From Lutraria lutraria (taxonomy: Eukaryota; Mollusca; Bivalvia; Venerida; Mactridae): 64,000 bases of DNA. Under the pieces are notes generated by a model. The model had not been told where the DNA came from, did not search any database, and saw only the letters and a list, made by a program, of their open reading frames with translations. The stretch lies in assembly GCA_964023205.1 (NCBI GenBank), contig OZ026843.1:7549029-7613028 (forward strand). The letters run 5' to 3'. Shown here one piece after another: positions 11,577-23,800 of this stretch; positions within the stretch are counted from its first letter, which is position 1, and the number at the start of each line of letters is the position of its first letter. The translations under genes and the position numbers were made by a program.

Positions 11577-12722
11577 CTAAAATAGGACCATGAAGAAAAA
11601 CAATATAAAGATGAAAAAACATTTTGCATAGAAAATAAAAGCATACGCATTGCATTTAGATCAGTTCTATATATTAGACAAATCTTGCTATCTTGCCACA
11701 AGAGATATTGATATCTGAAGAGAAGCATTAGACATAAAATATTGTCATTTATGATAAGAATAAGAACGTACAAATCCGCTGGTTATATTTCTTTCAATAA
11801 CAAAACCATGAAAACATTAAAATGCTATCATTATATTTTGTAGATTGTAATAAAAGAAATAAAAGCACTTCAAGTAAATATGCAGTATTAGAAAATTTTA
11901 AACTAGATTTAAAACTAGATCTAAATGCTCGAGATCAACCTTGTAGCCCGTGATAACCGAGTGTTTGTTTGTTGAATGAATAAACTTTGTATCATGCGTA
12001 TTATGCGCGTTAATGGGGGTATTAACGGTAATAATACAAACATGCTTACATGATGTGTATGATAAAATACAGATTTGTTGATTGTTTAAATATGCGCTGA
12101 TTGTTTAGATAAATTTCCTTAACAATGAATGCTTCCGTGTTTCAATTGTGAAATAGCAGGTCCTAAAATCGTGTTAACGATATGCGGTAAAACGTAATAC
12201 TGGTTTGAGAACACCAACCGGACACGTTTTAAACATTTTTGGTAATCTCGAACCAGTAGTGGTACAACTTAAAAGTTATTTACATTATTTATGCACGTCT
12301 GTAGAAAATTGTCTAAAAATTAAGTTCTCATAATTAAGATCTCGTAATTAAATTCATAAATACCAATCACCTTTCAAGATATTTGACTTTGACTGCAAAT
12401 CGCAACTAATAAATCATATATCCTTGTCATTTTAAGTCACGACGCTTAAAAAACAAAGTATTCAATTAAAATTTATTCTTTTACTCTCCAACGGGTAGAA
12501 ACGACGGCGATCGCTGATATGCTGGTGTGCACTAAAGCCTGTATAACATTCTTTGAGAAAGTCAAGGTAATTAACGCTCACAAATTAGTAAAGGGGCTAT
12601 AACTCTGCCCCAGATATCAAGATGCATGTACTAGTACATTTTGTACGTATTTTTGTGTTATTTCGTTCATGCAAGTGTGGTTGACAATATTATTAAATCC
12701 AAATAGAAATATAAAAACTAAC

Positions 12723-13133
12723 CTGACACTGTAAGAGTTTTATTTTGGTCCTGGTTAACTGTTTCTAGTGAAACAGATTGGAGATATGACAACTCACATT
12801 TATAAATTCTTTCATCATCACAAGATAGTGCAGCAGAATTCATGCTTACTCCAAGTTTGGAGTTAGTTGCTGTAGTAGAATCAAGTATTCCATCCGCTTG
12901 CACATTGTTATCATTTAAATCTGTCGGGAGATTCCCAAGAGTTGTCCCTGTTGCAGTGATAGTAGCTATTATATCCCATGCTTCACCAGTATTCTTTGAT
13001 TCACGAAGTATTTTAATGTATGATACAGCATTCACATCAGAATCAGTCATTGAACAGTTCATTGTCCAGTATGTGTCAATTGTATTCCCGAGACTTATCT
13101 GACTTCTAGATAAGGTAAACTCAATGCCAGTAA
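12723..13133 (-). CDS. copy C exon 2: Ig domain 1
   Basis: A 137-codon exon with phase 1 at both ends and acceptor TTTACAG. It begins VTGIEFTLSRSQISLGN. The Ig-like fold is suggested by the cysteine in WTMNCSM and the late cysteine in YKCELSYL (a Y-x-C pattern), ending in the strand KTLTVSG. An extra cysteine lies in SCDDER. Sequons NCS and NKT may be glycosylated. About 80 percent identical by eye to Ig1 of copy B. Confidence 0.8.
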
Positions 13134-13747
13134 CTGTAAAAAAGTTGTGTAAATGTCTTTCCGCATGAAAATGTCTCAATATTCTTCATCAAAAAAGAAC
13201 AAAATGCAGATGATATAGCTGCATCACAAAATACATTCAACATAACCAGAAGTCCAGCACATATTTGTATTTGCGTTATTATGTTAAATATTGATCTTTA
13301 GTATTAACTAGATCTAATGTATTACTGATTGTACAAAATAATGCATATTACACTAGACTAGTTAGGGCAAGGCATTCAATTACGAAGGTACCAACCAAGT
13401 ACAAATGCACTGTATGTACGTTTTTTTTCTACTTTTATTTGTACAGTAGTATTTTATTCTTAGATATTTCTATATTGTAACTGATTGGTTCTGAAACGAT
13501 GTTATCATTTCTGAAAAATTAGTCTTAAGTTGTTATATCTGTTTTAATTTGTAATATATAAATCTACATTGTCTCTTACAATTATTTTTTGAATGGCTCT
13601 GTTCATGTAATTTTACTTTTTTTTTGTGTGACACAAATTACATATTACACCTCATACATAATCTGTGTCACATAAATCTTTTTATCAAATCATGAATAAA
13701 ATAACAAACAATGGAAGAATCTTAAGTACTTCACAAGTAGATTATAC

Positions 13748-13802
13748 CTGATGGCAAACATACTGCTGCTACGATCCCGATTAACCGATTAATTCCAGTC
13801 AT
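13748..13802 (-). CDS. copy C exon 1: start codon and signal peptide
   Basis: ATG at 13802 starts MTGINRLIGIVAAVCLPS, a short hydrophobic signal peptide. The exon is 55 bases long and ends with one base of the next codon at a CAG|GTATAA donor. The same 55-base exon layout recurs at 15666, 34461 and 47342, which supports the start. Confidence 0.75.
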
Positions 13803-14879
13803 TTTCACTCTCTTCCTGTTTCTTATATTTGAAAACAAGTATGGCGGTTGATGTACCTTCACACGACTGTTTGCTAATACACGAACAATTACAAGCAGTT
13901 TTTTTTTTAAATATCACGCCATGTTTAAAACTTTGTGATTTCAAGTTTGTCAGCGAACAATTTATGGCACAGCAATACGCATGTATTCCTAAACTAAAAT
14001 AGTTTTCATTGTAGTTCGACAGTCTAATCGTGATTAGATCGTGTTTCGGGTATAAACTTCCTTATAATGAATAGTGACAAACTGTTTCATTTAAAGTCAT
14101 GAATACATTCAAGATTTTATTTGATGTGTAATGTACAGAAGAATAAAATCTCCTTTGTGTCTTTATTTTAGTAAATTATATTTGGGAAAATATAAACTGT
14201 GTACCAGAACTCGGATTTGTACAAATAATATCTATCGAACACAACTGAACATATATTTTATTAAAGACTTGCGCATAGTTATTGTTTGCAAACAAATAAT
14301 GATACAGTACAGAATCCAGAATCTTGTGATAATACGTACATATGTATTATATGTTTTGTGTCGAGTCGCAATTTTCTAGGGGTGGCCTAGAACTTTACGG
14401 ACATACCTCGTATATATACAAAACAAAAACCAAACACGAGTTTTAGGAAACAGTACAAAAGAAAAATTACAATCGCATCATAAATGAAGAGATAAGGCTC
14501 AAAACCTTTTTTGACATTCATGGTGTTATTAGATAAAAACTAAATCATAAAAAGAAAATTAAAGTAGGGAAGATCACTGAAATATGACTTCACAATTTTA
14601 TCATCTGTATTTCCATTTTTGAGCACTTAACGTAGAATAAATGTTTAGTGCTAAAACGAGGGGAAATATTTGATTTGTTCTTAAATGTTTAAATGCAGAT
14701 ATATAATTTCATATTTCTTAGATATTGTCTAATACAATAGTGTTTAAACTACTAAAATGTTTGGATGTATATATAACGTTTCGACATTATGCCTTCTTCA
14801 GAATTATACATAATAATAAATAATGACGTGACGTCATATAATGTTTGGCGTTACGTTAAAGGAGGGAATATTATATGTT
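13803..14879. other. copy C upstream region, no gene
   Basis: It resembles the region upstream of the orphan exon at 15666-15720 and of copy B: blocks GGGTATAAACTTCCTTATAA and AGATTTTATTTGATGTG recur at about 15900-16000 and 35400-35500. Promoter elements of the family probably lie here. The first 20 bases upstream of the ATG contain CAGGAAG, shared by all four first exons. Confidence 0.5.
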
Positions 14880-14960
14880 AATAAATCAGTGATTTGATAT
14901 AGGCCCTGTTATTTGTCCCCAGGAAAAACAACAGGGCCTATATCAAATCACTTATTTATT
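14880..14960. repeat. hairpin-forming inverted repeat
   Basis: Arms of about 31 bp (14880-14910 and 14930-14960, core GATTTGATATAGGCCCTGTT) are separated by a 19-base loop. It looks like the remnant of a small foldback or MITE. Confidence 0.8.
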
Positions 14961-15121
14961 GACAATTTTATTAAATAACCTTATTATCTGAATCTGTTTC
15001 ATTCTATTTTTTTTGAAACCACATGAATAGCAAATTATTTATACAAGATGGCAGCCATTTCAGCTAGAATATATATCACTTTTTGGCCCTGCTCAAGCAG
15101 CCAATCAAATTGCTAAAATGT

Positions 15122-15180
15122 GGGCCAATATCTATATCACTTTTCGGCCAGGGGCCGGAAAGTGTTATAGATATTGGCCC
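15122..15180. repeat. hairpin-forming inverted repeat
   Basis: Arms of 28 bp (15122-15149 and 15153-15180; GGGCCAATATCTATATCACT and complement) enclose a 3-base loop. A third, imperfect arm copy lies at about 15068-15090, so a longer palindromic element was probably present. Confidence 0.8.
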
Positions 15181-15665
15181 GCTTATTGGAAATGCCACTG
15201 TATTATATGCCAGGCAGTAAACAAGTTACAAGGCTGATAATAAATAGTTATTTAATAAACGTATATAATAAAACATGTATGTTGAAATGGTATAACAGTA
15301 CTATACGGATATAGAATACAAATATTTCCTATAGAATTATGATAGATGTATATATAAAAAAAACGGTAAAAGGAAAAAACGTGATAGTACCTAACAAAAT
15401 TTATTGCATGTATTTTATACAGTAAACAAGATATTTGATTTCAAACCGTTCGGATGAAGCGTTTCCTTGCATAAACGATACTATTACTGTTTATTACATC
15501 AACTGACATAAAAGTAAAGTCTGACATATTATGAGTGGTTTCATTAAAGTGACTAGCAACAAGAGAAGAAAATCCATAATTATTCACAGACTAGTTGTGA
15601 TTCATTTGTGTATCGGTCAATATATTATTGTATCAATCTTAAAATATAATACTAGCAAATTATAC

Positions 15666-15720
15666 CAGATGACAAACATACTGCCGTGACGATCCCGATT
15701 GAAGGATAAATTCCTGACAT
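15666..15720 (-). CDS. orphan signal-peptide exon of the IgSF family
   Basis: A 55-base exon with ATG at 15720 reads MSGIYPSIGIVTAVCLSS and ends CTG|GTATAA, phase 1. It lies 1.9 kb upstream of the copy C first exon and has its own matching upstream flank (about 15721-16390). No Ig exon follows before the copy C first exon. It may be an alternative first exon for copy C, or the remnant of a lost gene unit. Confidence 0.6.
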
Positions 15721-16529
15721 TTTCACTCCCTTCCTGTTTCTTACACCTGAAAACAAGTATGGCGGTTTATGCATAATGACGAACACATCCTTGACCTCCG
15801 GTGCATATGTTTACACGAACGATTATCAACTAATATGTAAATATGAAGACATGTTTAAAAATAGTTTTGTAGTTCGACAGTGAAACATTAGACTGAGGTT
15901 TCGGGTAAGATTAACTTCCTTATTGTGAATTGTGAAAAGTTGTTTTATTTGAAGTCATATATAAATTCAAGATTTGATGTGGTGTGTACAGAAGAATAAC
16001 ATTATACTGGATGTCTGGACAAAATCAAATAAATTCATTTGAATCAGTATTTCATATTTGGTGAACTATAAAATATACCAGAACTCAGATTTGTACACAT
16101 TACATCCGAAAGAAAAGAACGGAACAGATATTTTATCAAAGACTTGCGCATATTTTATTGTCTGCAAACAAATACTGTAATAGTAGAAACGGCACCAAAA
16201 TGATGGGAATGTTTGAGAAAAGTCCTAGAGAAAATTGAATATTAATAGCAGCTGTACCATTTTGTTCACATACAATGCATGAAATTTAGAATTAGTCATT
16301 TGTGATCATACAAATGTGTTATATTTTTTTGTGTCGAGTCCGCATTTTCTGGGGATGTCCATGAACTTTACGCACATACTTCGTATATATACAAAGCAAA
16401 CAACATATAAGTTCAATTTTCATATAGTCAAGGTCGAATGTTGAACGATACCATTGTAAAGGTAATCACTGTAAATTGATTGCCAAAATCATTTTAAATC
16501 CGTAGTAAAGTATCAACCACGGTAACAAA

Positions 16530-16624
16530 AATCGTGGTGTAATGGATAAGGTGGTATGTTCATACACGACAGTTAACATGGAGCAGATGTGAGAGGTTCG
16601 AACCCAGTCAACGGCACTTTTTTA
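16530..16624 (+). tRNA. tRNA-like sequence (SINE head or pseudo-tRNA)
   Basis: It contains an A-box-like TGGTGTAATGGATAAGG at 16535-16551, a perfect B-box GGTTCGAACCC at 16595-16605 and a T-run terminator from about 16618. The arms do not form a convincing cloverleaf by eye, so I read it as a tRNA-derived element rather than a working tRNA gene. Confidence 0.45.
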
Positions 16625-17059
16625 AAAATTATTATTTTATAATTATTTTTTTTTTTTATAATTTATTCATTTGTTTGTATGTTCTTGTTACATGTATGTA
16701 TATACGCTGAATAGTACCTTCTTGTATTTCAAAATAGAAAAGTGAAAGAATTTTAGAAATGTATTTTTGTCGCTGATGTATTTCTCAATGTTTTTATTTC
16801 TTTTATACATTTTATTGCACGAAATCCCGCATTCAAAAACAATTTCAAATACTATAATATAGTAAACTTCTAAACCTTTTTTTACTTATTATATAATTAC
16901 ACCACAATTAAAATAATATTATAAATGCTAATAACCCACGTGAGGTTTTTTTATTTTCATAATTTCACGAAACAATACAAATAATTATAAAAAACCCTTT
17001 TAAACATACTTTTCTTATCGATATATGAAAAGTTAACTTTTTTTAAAAATGAAAAAAAA

Positions 17060-17140
17060 GTTAAAAAATAAATGTTGTCTAACATCAGACGCAGTCCTCA
17101 AGATTCACTAAACTTATGCTTTACCAACTGCGCCACAGAA
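17060..17140 (-). tRNA. tRNA-like sequence, opposite strand
   Basis: The minus strand has GTGGCGCAGTTGGTAAAGC at 17136-17118, a good tRNA 5' half and A-box. The B-box is degenerate, and T-runs follow at about 17060-17035. It faces the tRNA-like sequence at 16530-16624. Confidence 0.4.
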
Positions 17141-17150
17141 GACGGTGATA

Positions 17151-18150
17151 TCAATGTGTCATAGATTACTCTATAGCATATTACAATTGTATTCGTGTTA
17201 TATACCTAAACATTTGCAAATGGGATCTTCCATGTATACAATAACATTGCTGACCTAAAAATTGAACTATACACGAGGTTTAGGAAAACAAAACAATAAT
17301 ATATAGAATTACGATATAAATAGGGACATAAATCTTATCAAAACCTTTTGTATCATTCATGGTTAAATCAGATACAAACAGTATAATCAAAAGAAAGTGT
17401 TTTAAAATAGAAAGATCAAATCATTATAATTCTAAACCATGTGTAATGAAACCTGTTATCAATTGTATCGAGGGTATTTAACTGAATACTGGTGCTGTAA
17501 ATGACATACAGTATGCATATACATGTATATCAATCTTGCCCATGTTAACTTTGTCTGCGTTGTTATATAATTGAATACAATTAATGGAACTTATAGTAAA
17601 TAGGATATTCATAATATGTACGATGATATGATTATAACACAATTTGGAACGGACAAAATTACTTTTCTGTCAGCTATCAAATCATAGTAAGTGAATACTG
17701 TCAGGTGACAGAGCCTTCTGACAATTCTTTATATGCGTTTTAATGTTTTAATATGGAGGAAAATGTGTACTTGTTGTCAAATATTGAATACAGTGAATTG
17801 AAAACTAAACTGGTGTGTTGTTTGGATGGAGACTAAATATTTATTATGACGCTAAATAGAGGTGACTAATAGGATATAACCTTAAATTACAACCTCGTCT
17901 TTGGAGATCTGTTAGATTATTATCAATACCAACATGAAAGAAACGTATATTAGTCATTAACACTTAGACGCCTCTGAGACCAAACTCGTGAAGACTTTTT
18001 AATATGTCATATTTCCAGGTAGTGTCATGGGCACTTTCAAGGTCGACGACAATGTACAACCACATAAAGTAGAGATATTGAATTGCATTGTGTGAAAAAA
18101 TATGTGGTACTTATGTAGTATATTTGTGTCCTTTTTTTGTCCAATGATGT
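17151..18150. other. intergenic DNA, nothing recognised
   Basis: AT-rich. No coding, RNA or repeat signal that I can support. Confidence 0.4.
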
Positions 18151-20512
18151 TGTTTCAGTTGTTCTTTGTACTCGTAGAAATGTTGTAGACGACAAATAAA
18201 ATATTAACAGATGCATTTTTCCCAAACTGCTTGAAATATTACTCTGAAGCTAAGCCTCGATCCTTTTTGCAAAGTCTTAGCTTAAACTCCCATTCAGCAT
18301 AAAACGTTTTGTCCCCGAGAATCCAATGACGAAACATGTAACTTAAATATGTAACTTAAATATGCTTTGGTTCATTGCTGTCATGTTGTTTTCGCCTTAG
18401 AACTGATATTTGAACTACTAGGTATAGACTGCAATGAACAGTTTAGATAAATAATGATGTAATGACAAAAGCATCAACTAGTCAAAAATGATTTTACAGA
18501 ATAAGGAGGGCTTGAATTAATACGGCCATTCCATTCTGTCAATGTTTTTGATACAGTACAAATTATACACAATTTAGCTGTCCAATATTAATGTGTTTGT
18601 CCAATATTAAGTTAAGTTTATTGCATATAAATCCTGTACACTTGCAAAATAATTGTCTACAAGGATAAGAACAAACAAAAGCAAAGAAAATACAAGTAAA
18701 TACTAGGGAAAGGTACGAAATATTATTTATCTAAAAATTTAATATGCATACATTAGGACATGTAATAGTACTATACCAATAATAAATTGAACAAAATAAT
18801 GAATATAGCGAAGTAAAGGTACATTTCTATAAAATGAGTAATGACACTTCAGGATATTAGCTAAGTACATATAATAACATGAAGCCACTTGAAAGATGTA
18901 TACAATGTCTAAATATCATTTTTTGTAACTACCAATTCAATTGAATTAATGAACAAATTTTGAAATGACATTTGGTATGAAATGTATTCTAATATTTAAT
19001 TTCATACAGTACATTGGCGCTTACTTTAAAGTCTTAACGATTAAATACACTAATGATTCTCAAATCATAATCATTTAAATTTAAGCATGCTTAGTGGTAT
19101 ATTCCAATAGTATTTCGTTCTGTAATTCTTACGTAATTCATTATAAATGTTACAATCATTCTTCTTCTAATTAATAGTACGATTAACATGTTCTATTGGT
19201 TTTTTTTTTAAATTTTGGTTTCGGTCATCTAATAGTTAAATGTTCAAATTTTGTGATGAAATTTTTTTTTGTCAATGATATTCGAGATATTAGTTTATCC
19301 AATCTATTAAATTTTTGAAAACTAAATATTAACACTATTCTTCATACAATAACGATTTATATGAATTGCCTAAAATTTCGTCATACTTGCTGGCTAAGAT
19401 CATGTTAATGTTGCTTAAAATGTTAATAAAAACTCATCTTTCCCTGTGTTTGTATTAAGCCAAACTTCGTAAAAACCTAACATCGATAACAGATCAGGTA
19501 TTGATATAAGATGTTTTATCAAGAATTTGTTCAGTATATTTTAGTGTGTAACAAAGTTAGTTATCTGAATTATGTTTCACAGCTTTCAGCCAATATTTTA
19601 TAAATCGTACATACTCGTATCTAGTAATAATTAAGCAAAACCTTCTAAGCAGTCTGTAAGTAAACTCATTTTAGTAGAACATTTCCTTATATTACAGATG
19701 TATGTTTTTATAAATATTGTACGTTGTATTTTTTAAAATTTTGTATGACTATTTTGTATAATTATGTTGTATAATTATATAATTATTATATTTTTTACGA
19801 AATGTTGTATACGTTCTGTGTTTGAAAGGTTGATAAACATGATAAATATGATACGGAGGTATGAAGACAACATATATTTACACAAGACCCAATTTTGTAT
19901 GTACCCATTCCCTTGTTCGTATGAATTTTGTTCACTCAGTGTGTTACGGTCAAATGATTATTTCCGTCCTAGCGCACAGCTTTGTTCTTGACATCAATTC
20001 TTCTCTGTCTCTCTATTTTCTGATGACGACGAATATAAAGCTATCCATTTTCCAAAGTCTTATCCATGATTATACATTATTGTATTCCTATATATATATA
20101 TACATTATATGTATACCGAAATTTCGCGTAAAGATAGTTTCATGGATCGTTTGTATTCCTGATATTCGAATTTGTTCCGAATGGTACACATGTGGAAATA
20201 AGATTTCGTGAGAAGGTCGCACTTTCACTAAACATAAACTGTACTTTAATTATTGATGATATTCTGCAGTAAGAAATGCAATGTATTTGCAGTAATCTTA
20301 CATTGACGACAAATCTGTAATAACAAAGATAAAACATCCTACAAAATGTGTTATTTTCATTGTATGTTTTGAAGTATAAAATGAATATGTCGAACTGTTT
20401 AGTTGAAGTTAGAAAAAATATGATAAATAAGATGAAACCATGTACACCAAATTAGGCTTGATGATAAGTTATATAAACATTACATTAAATGAAATTTTTG
20501 CTATTTAGATCA
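18151..20512. repeat. 3' flank of copy B, duplicated at about 38.4-40.9 kb
   Basis: The block aligns with loose but continuous similarity to 38420-40925 (shared runs include CTTGAATTA.TACGGCCATTCCAT and TATTCCTGATATTCGAATTTG). It lies downstream of the tail exon in both cases. It shows that the duplication unit of the IgSF family extends about 2.4 kb past the coding region. I see no independent gene. Confidence 0.7.
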
Positions 20513-20855
20513 TCAAATACTACCAGAACTAAACAGGTCTGAGATATATAATTGGAAATTATAACCTTTGTACACGTGTTCACCAGGTTCTATGCTAAGA
20601 CTGGTGTAGCACTGTTGATCACTATTTGAATTCGAAGCTGGAATCTCATTATCTGCAGTGCTTTCATCTTCCTTAAGAGTTTCTTCATCAGTATTGTTGT
20701 GTGCAAGGGCGGTCACTTGTAACCTGTTTTCTTGCACTTGACCTTCAGAATGAACTGATTTTAGCCTTAAAACATCCGCTGAGATACTATTTTCATAAAC
20801 GTGGTCATTTTTACCATGCAGTGCTGTAGCTTTGCCTGCATTGTTCTGTCGTTTT
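20513..20855 (-). CDS. copy B cytoplasmic tail exon
   Basis: Acceptor CATTTCAG, phase 2, stop at 20515-20513. The tail starts KRQNNAGKATALHG and carries tyrosines in HVYENSI (Y-x-N, a Grb2-type SH2 motif by pattern), QCYTSLSI (Y-x-x-L), HVYKGY and YNFQLYI. It is otherwise acidic and Ser/Thr-rich. A cryptic donor (AAAG|GTTATA) near its end leaves open whether the last 16 residues are used. Confidence 0.7.
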
Positions 20856-23800
20856 CTGAAATGGTTATTTTGTGTTTTCATCGTATATGTTGTTGAACGA
20901 TATGGTTGAGTGAATCCAACAAGCAAATTAAGTATAAGGGTAGGTATGTTTGTCTATATATTGATTATACCAACAACATACAGATCTGTTATTTTCGCAG
21001 CCGTTAAGTCGAAATTAAGAACTTTAATATGCATTTTTGGGCTAATCTTATATAACTAAGAATTCCAATCGTAGAAAAAATATGTAATCATTTATCGCGT
21101 ACCACAGATTCTAGTACATTGGTTTGAAATGGAATCATAAGAAACAATAATTATAAATACCATACCGTCTGTATAAGAAAACTATTAGCCCAACCAAAAG
21201 CCCCGAACACAGGCAAGTTACAAAACCAGATACAAATCCTATCACGAATGTATTTGATTGAAATCTTTCATCGTTTTCTGATACCTTGGCTGTAACAAGG
21301 GATACTTAATATCATTAAGTTCATTGATTTGCCTAGAATACATTATTCAACCACTATCGAGCAATTACCAACCTCCTTACATATGTAGAAGTAGAATGAA
21401 ATAGATTACTGTTCATTCTTTTTAAAACCGACACTAAAAGTATATTACATTTGAATGGATTGTCAGACGCCGATATCAACATAATTATAATCGTTTACGC
21501 CGCAAATTACGCGATACTCATATTTAGTATTATATGTTTCAGCAAAACTTTTCATTTTACACATTCTTCAACATGACGCATTTTATTCAAATTCTTTGAA
21601 AAGCCATAAGGCTGGCTTCAATCAAATTTAGACTGAATATCAATAAGTAACTGTCAGCATAAAACATGCACAAGTGATATAATTCCTGTGTAACAATTAG
21701 AATTAGCAAGTACATAAATAGCACAATAGCAACAAATAGAAATTATATTCAGCTACAATGTACATGTTAAGTTTCTTGTACTTATATCTTTTTCACATAC
21801 TTGTACTTGAAGACATAACACATGTAGTTGTGTGACCACCAGAACCATCAGCAAAACATAAGTAAGTTCACAATATTACTGAACCTTACATAGGACTCTA
21901 ATAAACATTAATCTACGTGAATCGCATGTATACTGTCAGTACCGTCTTTTCAATTTTATTGAATTATTATTTTTGAAGAACGTGTGATGGACAAACCTAC
22001 TGAAAGGGTTGATTCTGTTCAGATTAGAACTGTATGTCAAGTTACGATGATGGAAATTCAACAGGTGCGCGAGAGCCAAACACTATGATAATCCAACCGA
22101 TGCACATTGTACTTATAAAACCATCGTAAAAATAGTTATTGCCAGACATTTCACCATTTTACGTGCTATGTTCATTGTTCATGTTAGCCAAGGACATTAA
22201 GACTCATTGATTAATGACCGGTGGTGCAACATAAAAAATCGATTCATTCAATGGAATACAACGAGTTAAGCAGTGAATTTGGATATGAAACACGTTAAAC
22301 CTCTCACAGACAGTTATTCCATTAAAACAATAATGAACATTCCGTTCAAGGCAAAACAGTAGCATTAGACTAAGTATGAGTTGGGTAATTTATTATGAAC
22401 ATTTTAAATAGTATGAAATGGTCAGAATCAGCTAATTTTGATGAAATATTTTGAATGGTACATTGTTAAAAAGTAAATAGAATTTATCATTGTTAAATGA
22501 TTTTCCTTTTTTGTTTCAATTGTTTGTAATTAAAAAAAGTGAATGTGACAATTAGGTAAAATCTGTTCATAATCGATTTATATACTGTATATGGTTTCTC
22601 ATAAGTAAATTAGTTTGTTTGGTTATATATTACTGTGCCTTGAAACTACAACACTGTCTCTAAATCGGAATAAAAGAACACAGCCATTGACAAATTAATC
22701 AGAAATAGAACACAGTACTTACAAACGTCAACATAAAATAAAGGATCATTCTCTGATGGTGTCACCGCATAACATGAGAAGCGCAGAGGGAACTGGTCAC
22801 TACGACTGGCATCACTACTTGTTGTATTGTACTGCATGGTTGATGTACGCCGGTATTTACAGCTGTTAGCAGATCCTTCAGAATTATCTACATTAGCAGT
22901 CCCATCATCCACATATCCATTGTAGCCTATCAAAGCAGTAGTTGTTTCAGAACTTTTTTGCCATGATATAGTTCTTGAACTGTCTGTACCAATGTTAGCC
23001 TCACATGTCAGTGTAAGAAGCTCACCAACAGCCATGGATTTAGGGTTAGATACAATGCCCTCACTATTTCCCATGTCCCTAAGTACAGGAATTGATGCTG
23101 GAGCTTCCAAAGAAGTAAGAATAAAAGCAACACATTTAGAAAAGGTAATGAATGCATGCAAACCATAAAACATATAAAGATATAATGTTTATACAAGATA
23201 AAAGCTAAAATAAAAACACTCGGAATCTAAACCAAGGATATGTAATTACTAAATGCTATATATACACTTGTTTTTGTAATGTGAGGAAACAGAATTCCAG
23301 GTGATCATACAGCATGCATTTCGAACTAATTTATTATTTGAATTTACAGGTATCACAATAAATTAGTCTCATGAAATATTCTTGATAATTAAATGCGTCA
23401 CTTGAACTGACAGAAATTCGTTTAAAAATAAATTGCTAGGCTAAAACATCATAATAATTTATACGTAAGCTCCAGTGTATAAATAGGTGATATAAATGAA
23501 CATTATTACTACCAGGGGATAGCTCTTTTAAGCACATTGATTGTTTAATTGATTAAGACTATTAAGTAGATTAACAATATCCTGTTTACATTAGGCCTCG
23601 GCCTTGTCTCAGACAAAAAAGAGGTCCTGACAATGATTTTATAATCAAACGTCTTCAAGTAAGAGAAATAATTTATTTATTTCACTCCAATATACAATTA
23701 TGACATAACATATACTTATTGTTGTTGTTATAGCCCTATATATGTATTTTTTAAGTCGTAAAGAAATCATATAAAATGTACATGCATAATCAATAACAAG

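Larger units (their letters stand above)
6272..13802 (-). pseudogene. IgSF receptor gene copy C (signal, Ig1, Ig2, two stalk exons, broken TM exon)
   Basis: This is a minus-strand member of the receptor family. Exons, 5' to 3', are: signal 13748-13802; Ig1 12723-13133; Ig2 11196-11576; stalk 9984-10034; second stalk 8214-8255; TM relic 6272-6376. The ectodomain exons are intact, have GT-AG borders and join in phase 1. The TM exon is 16-19 bases shorter than in copies B and D, which shifts the frame and gives a stop near its end. Its reading in the ancestral frame also has Asp and Arg inside the membrane segment. Homology to the other copies ends at about 5940, just before where the tail exon should lie. 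The copy may be dead, or it may give a secreted two-Ig protein if it terminates early. Confidence 0.7.

Noticed and set aside
20513..20855. classical ITIM or ITAM in the receptor tails
   Set aside because: Q-C-Y-T-S-L and Q-Y-Y-T-S-L lack the hydrophobic or Ser residue at -2, and there is no pair of Y-x-x-L/I at ITAM spacing. I call them only tyrosine motifs.
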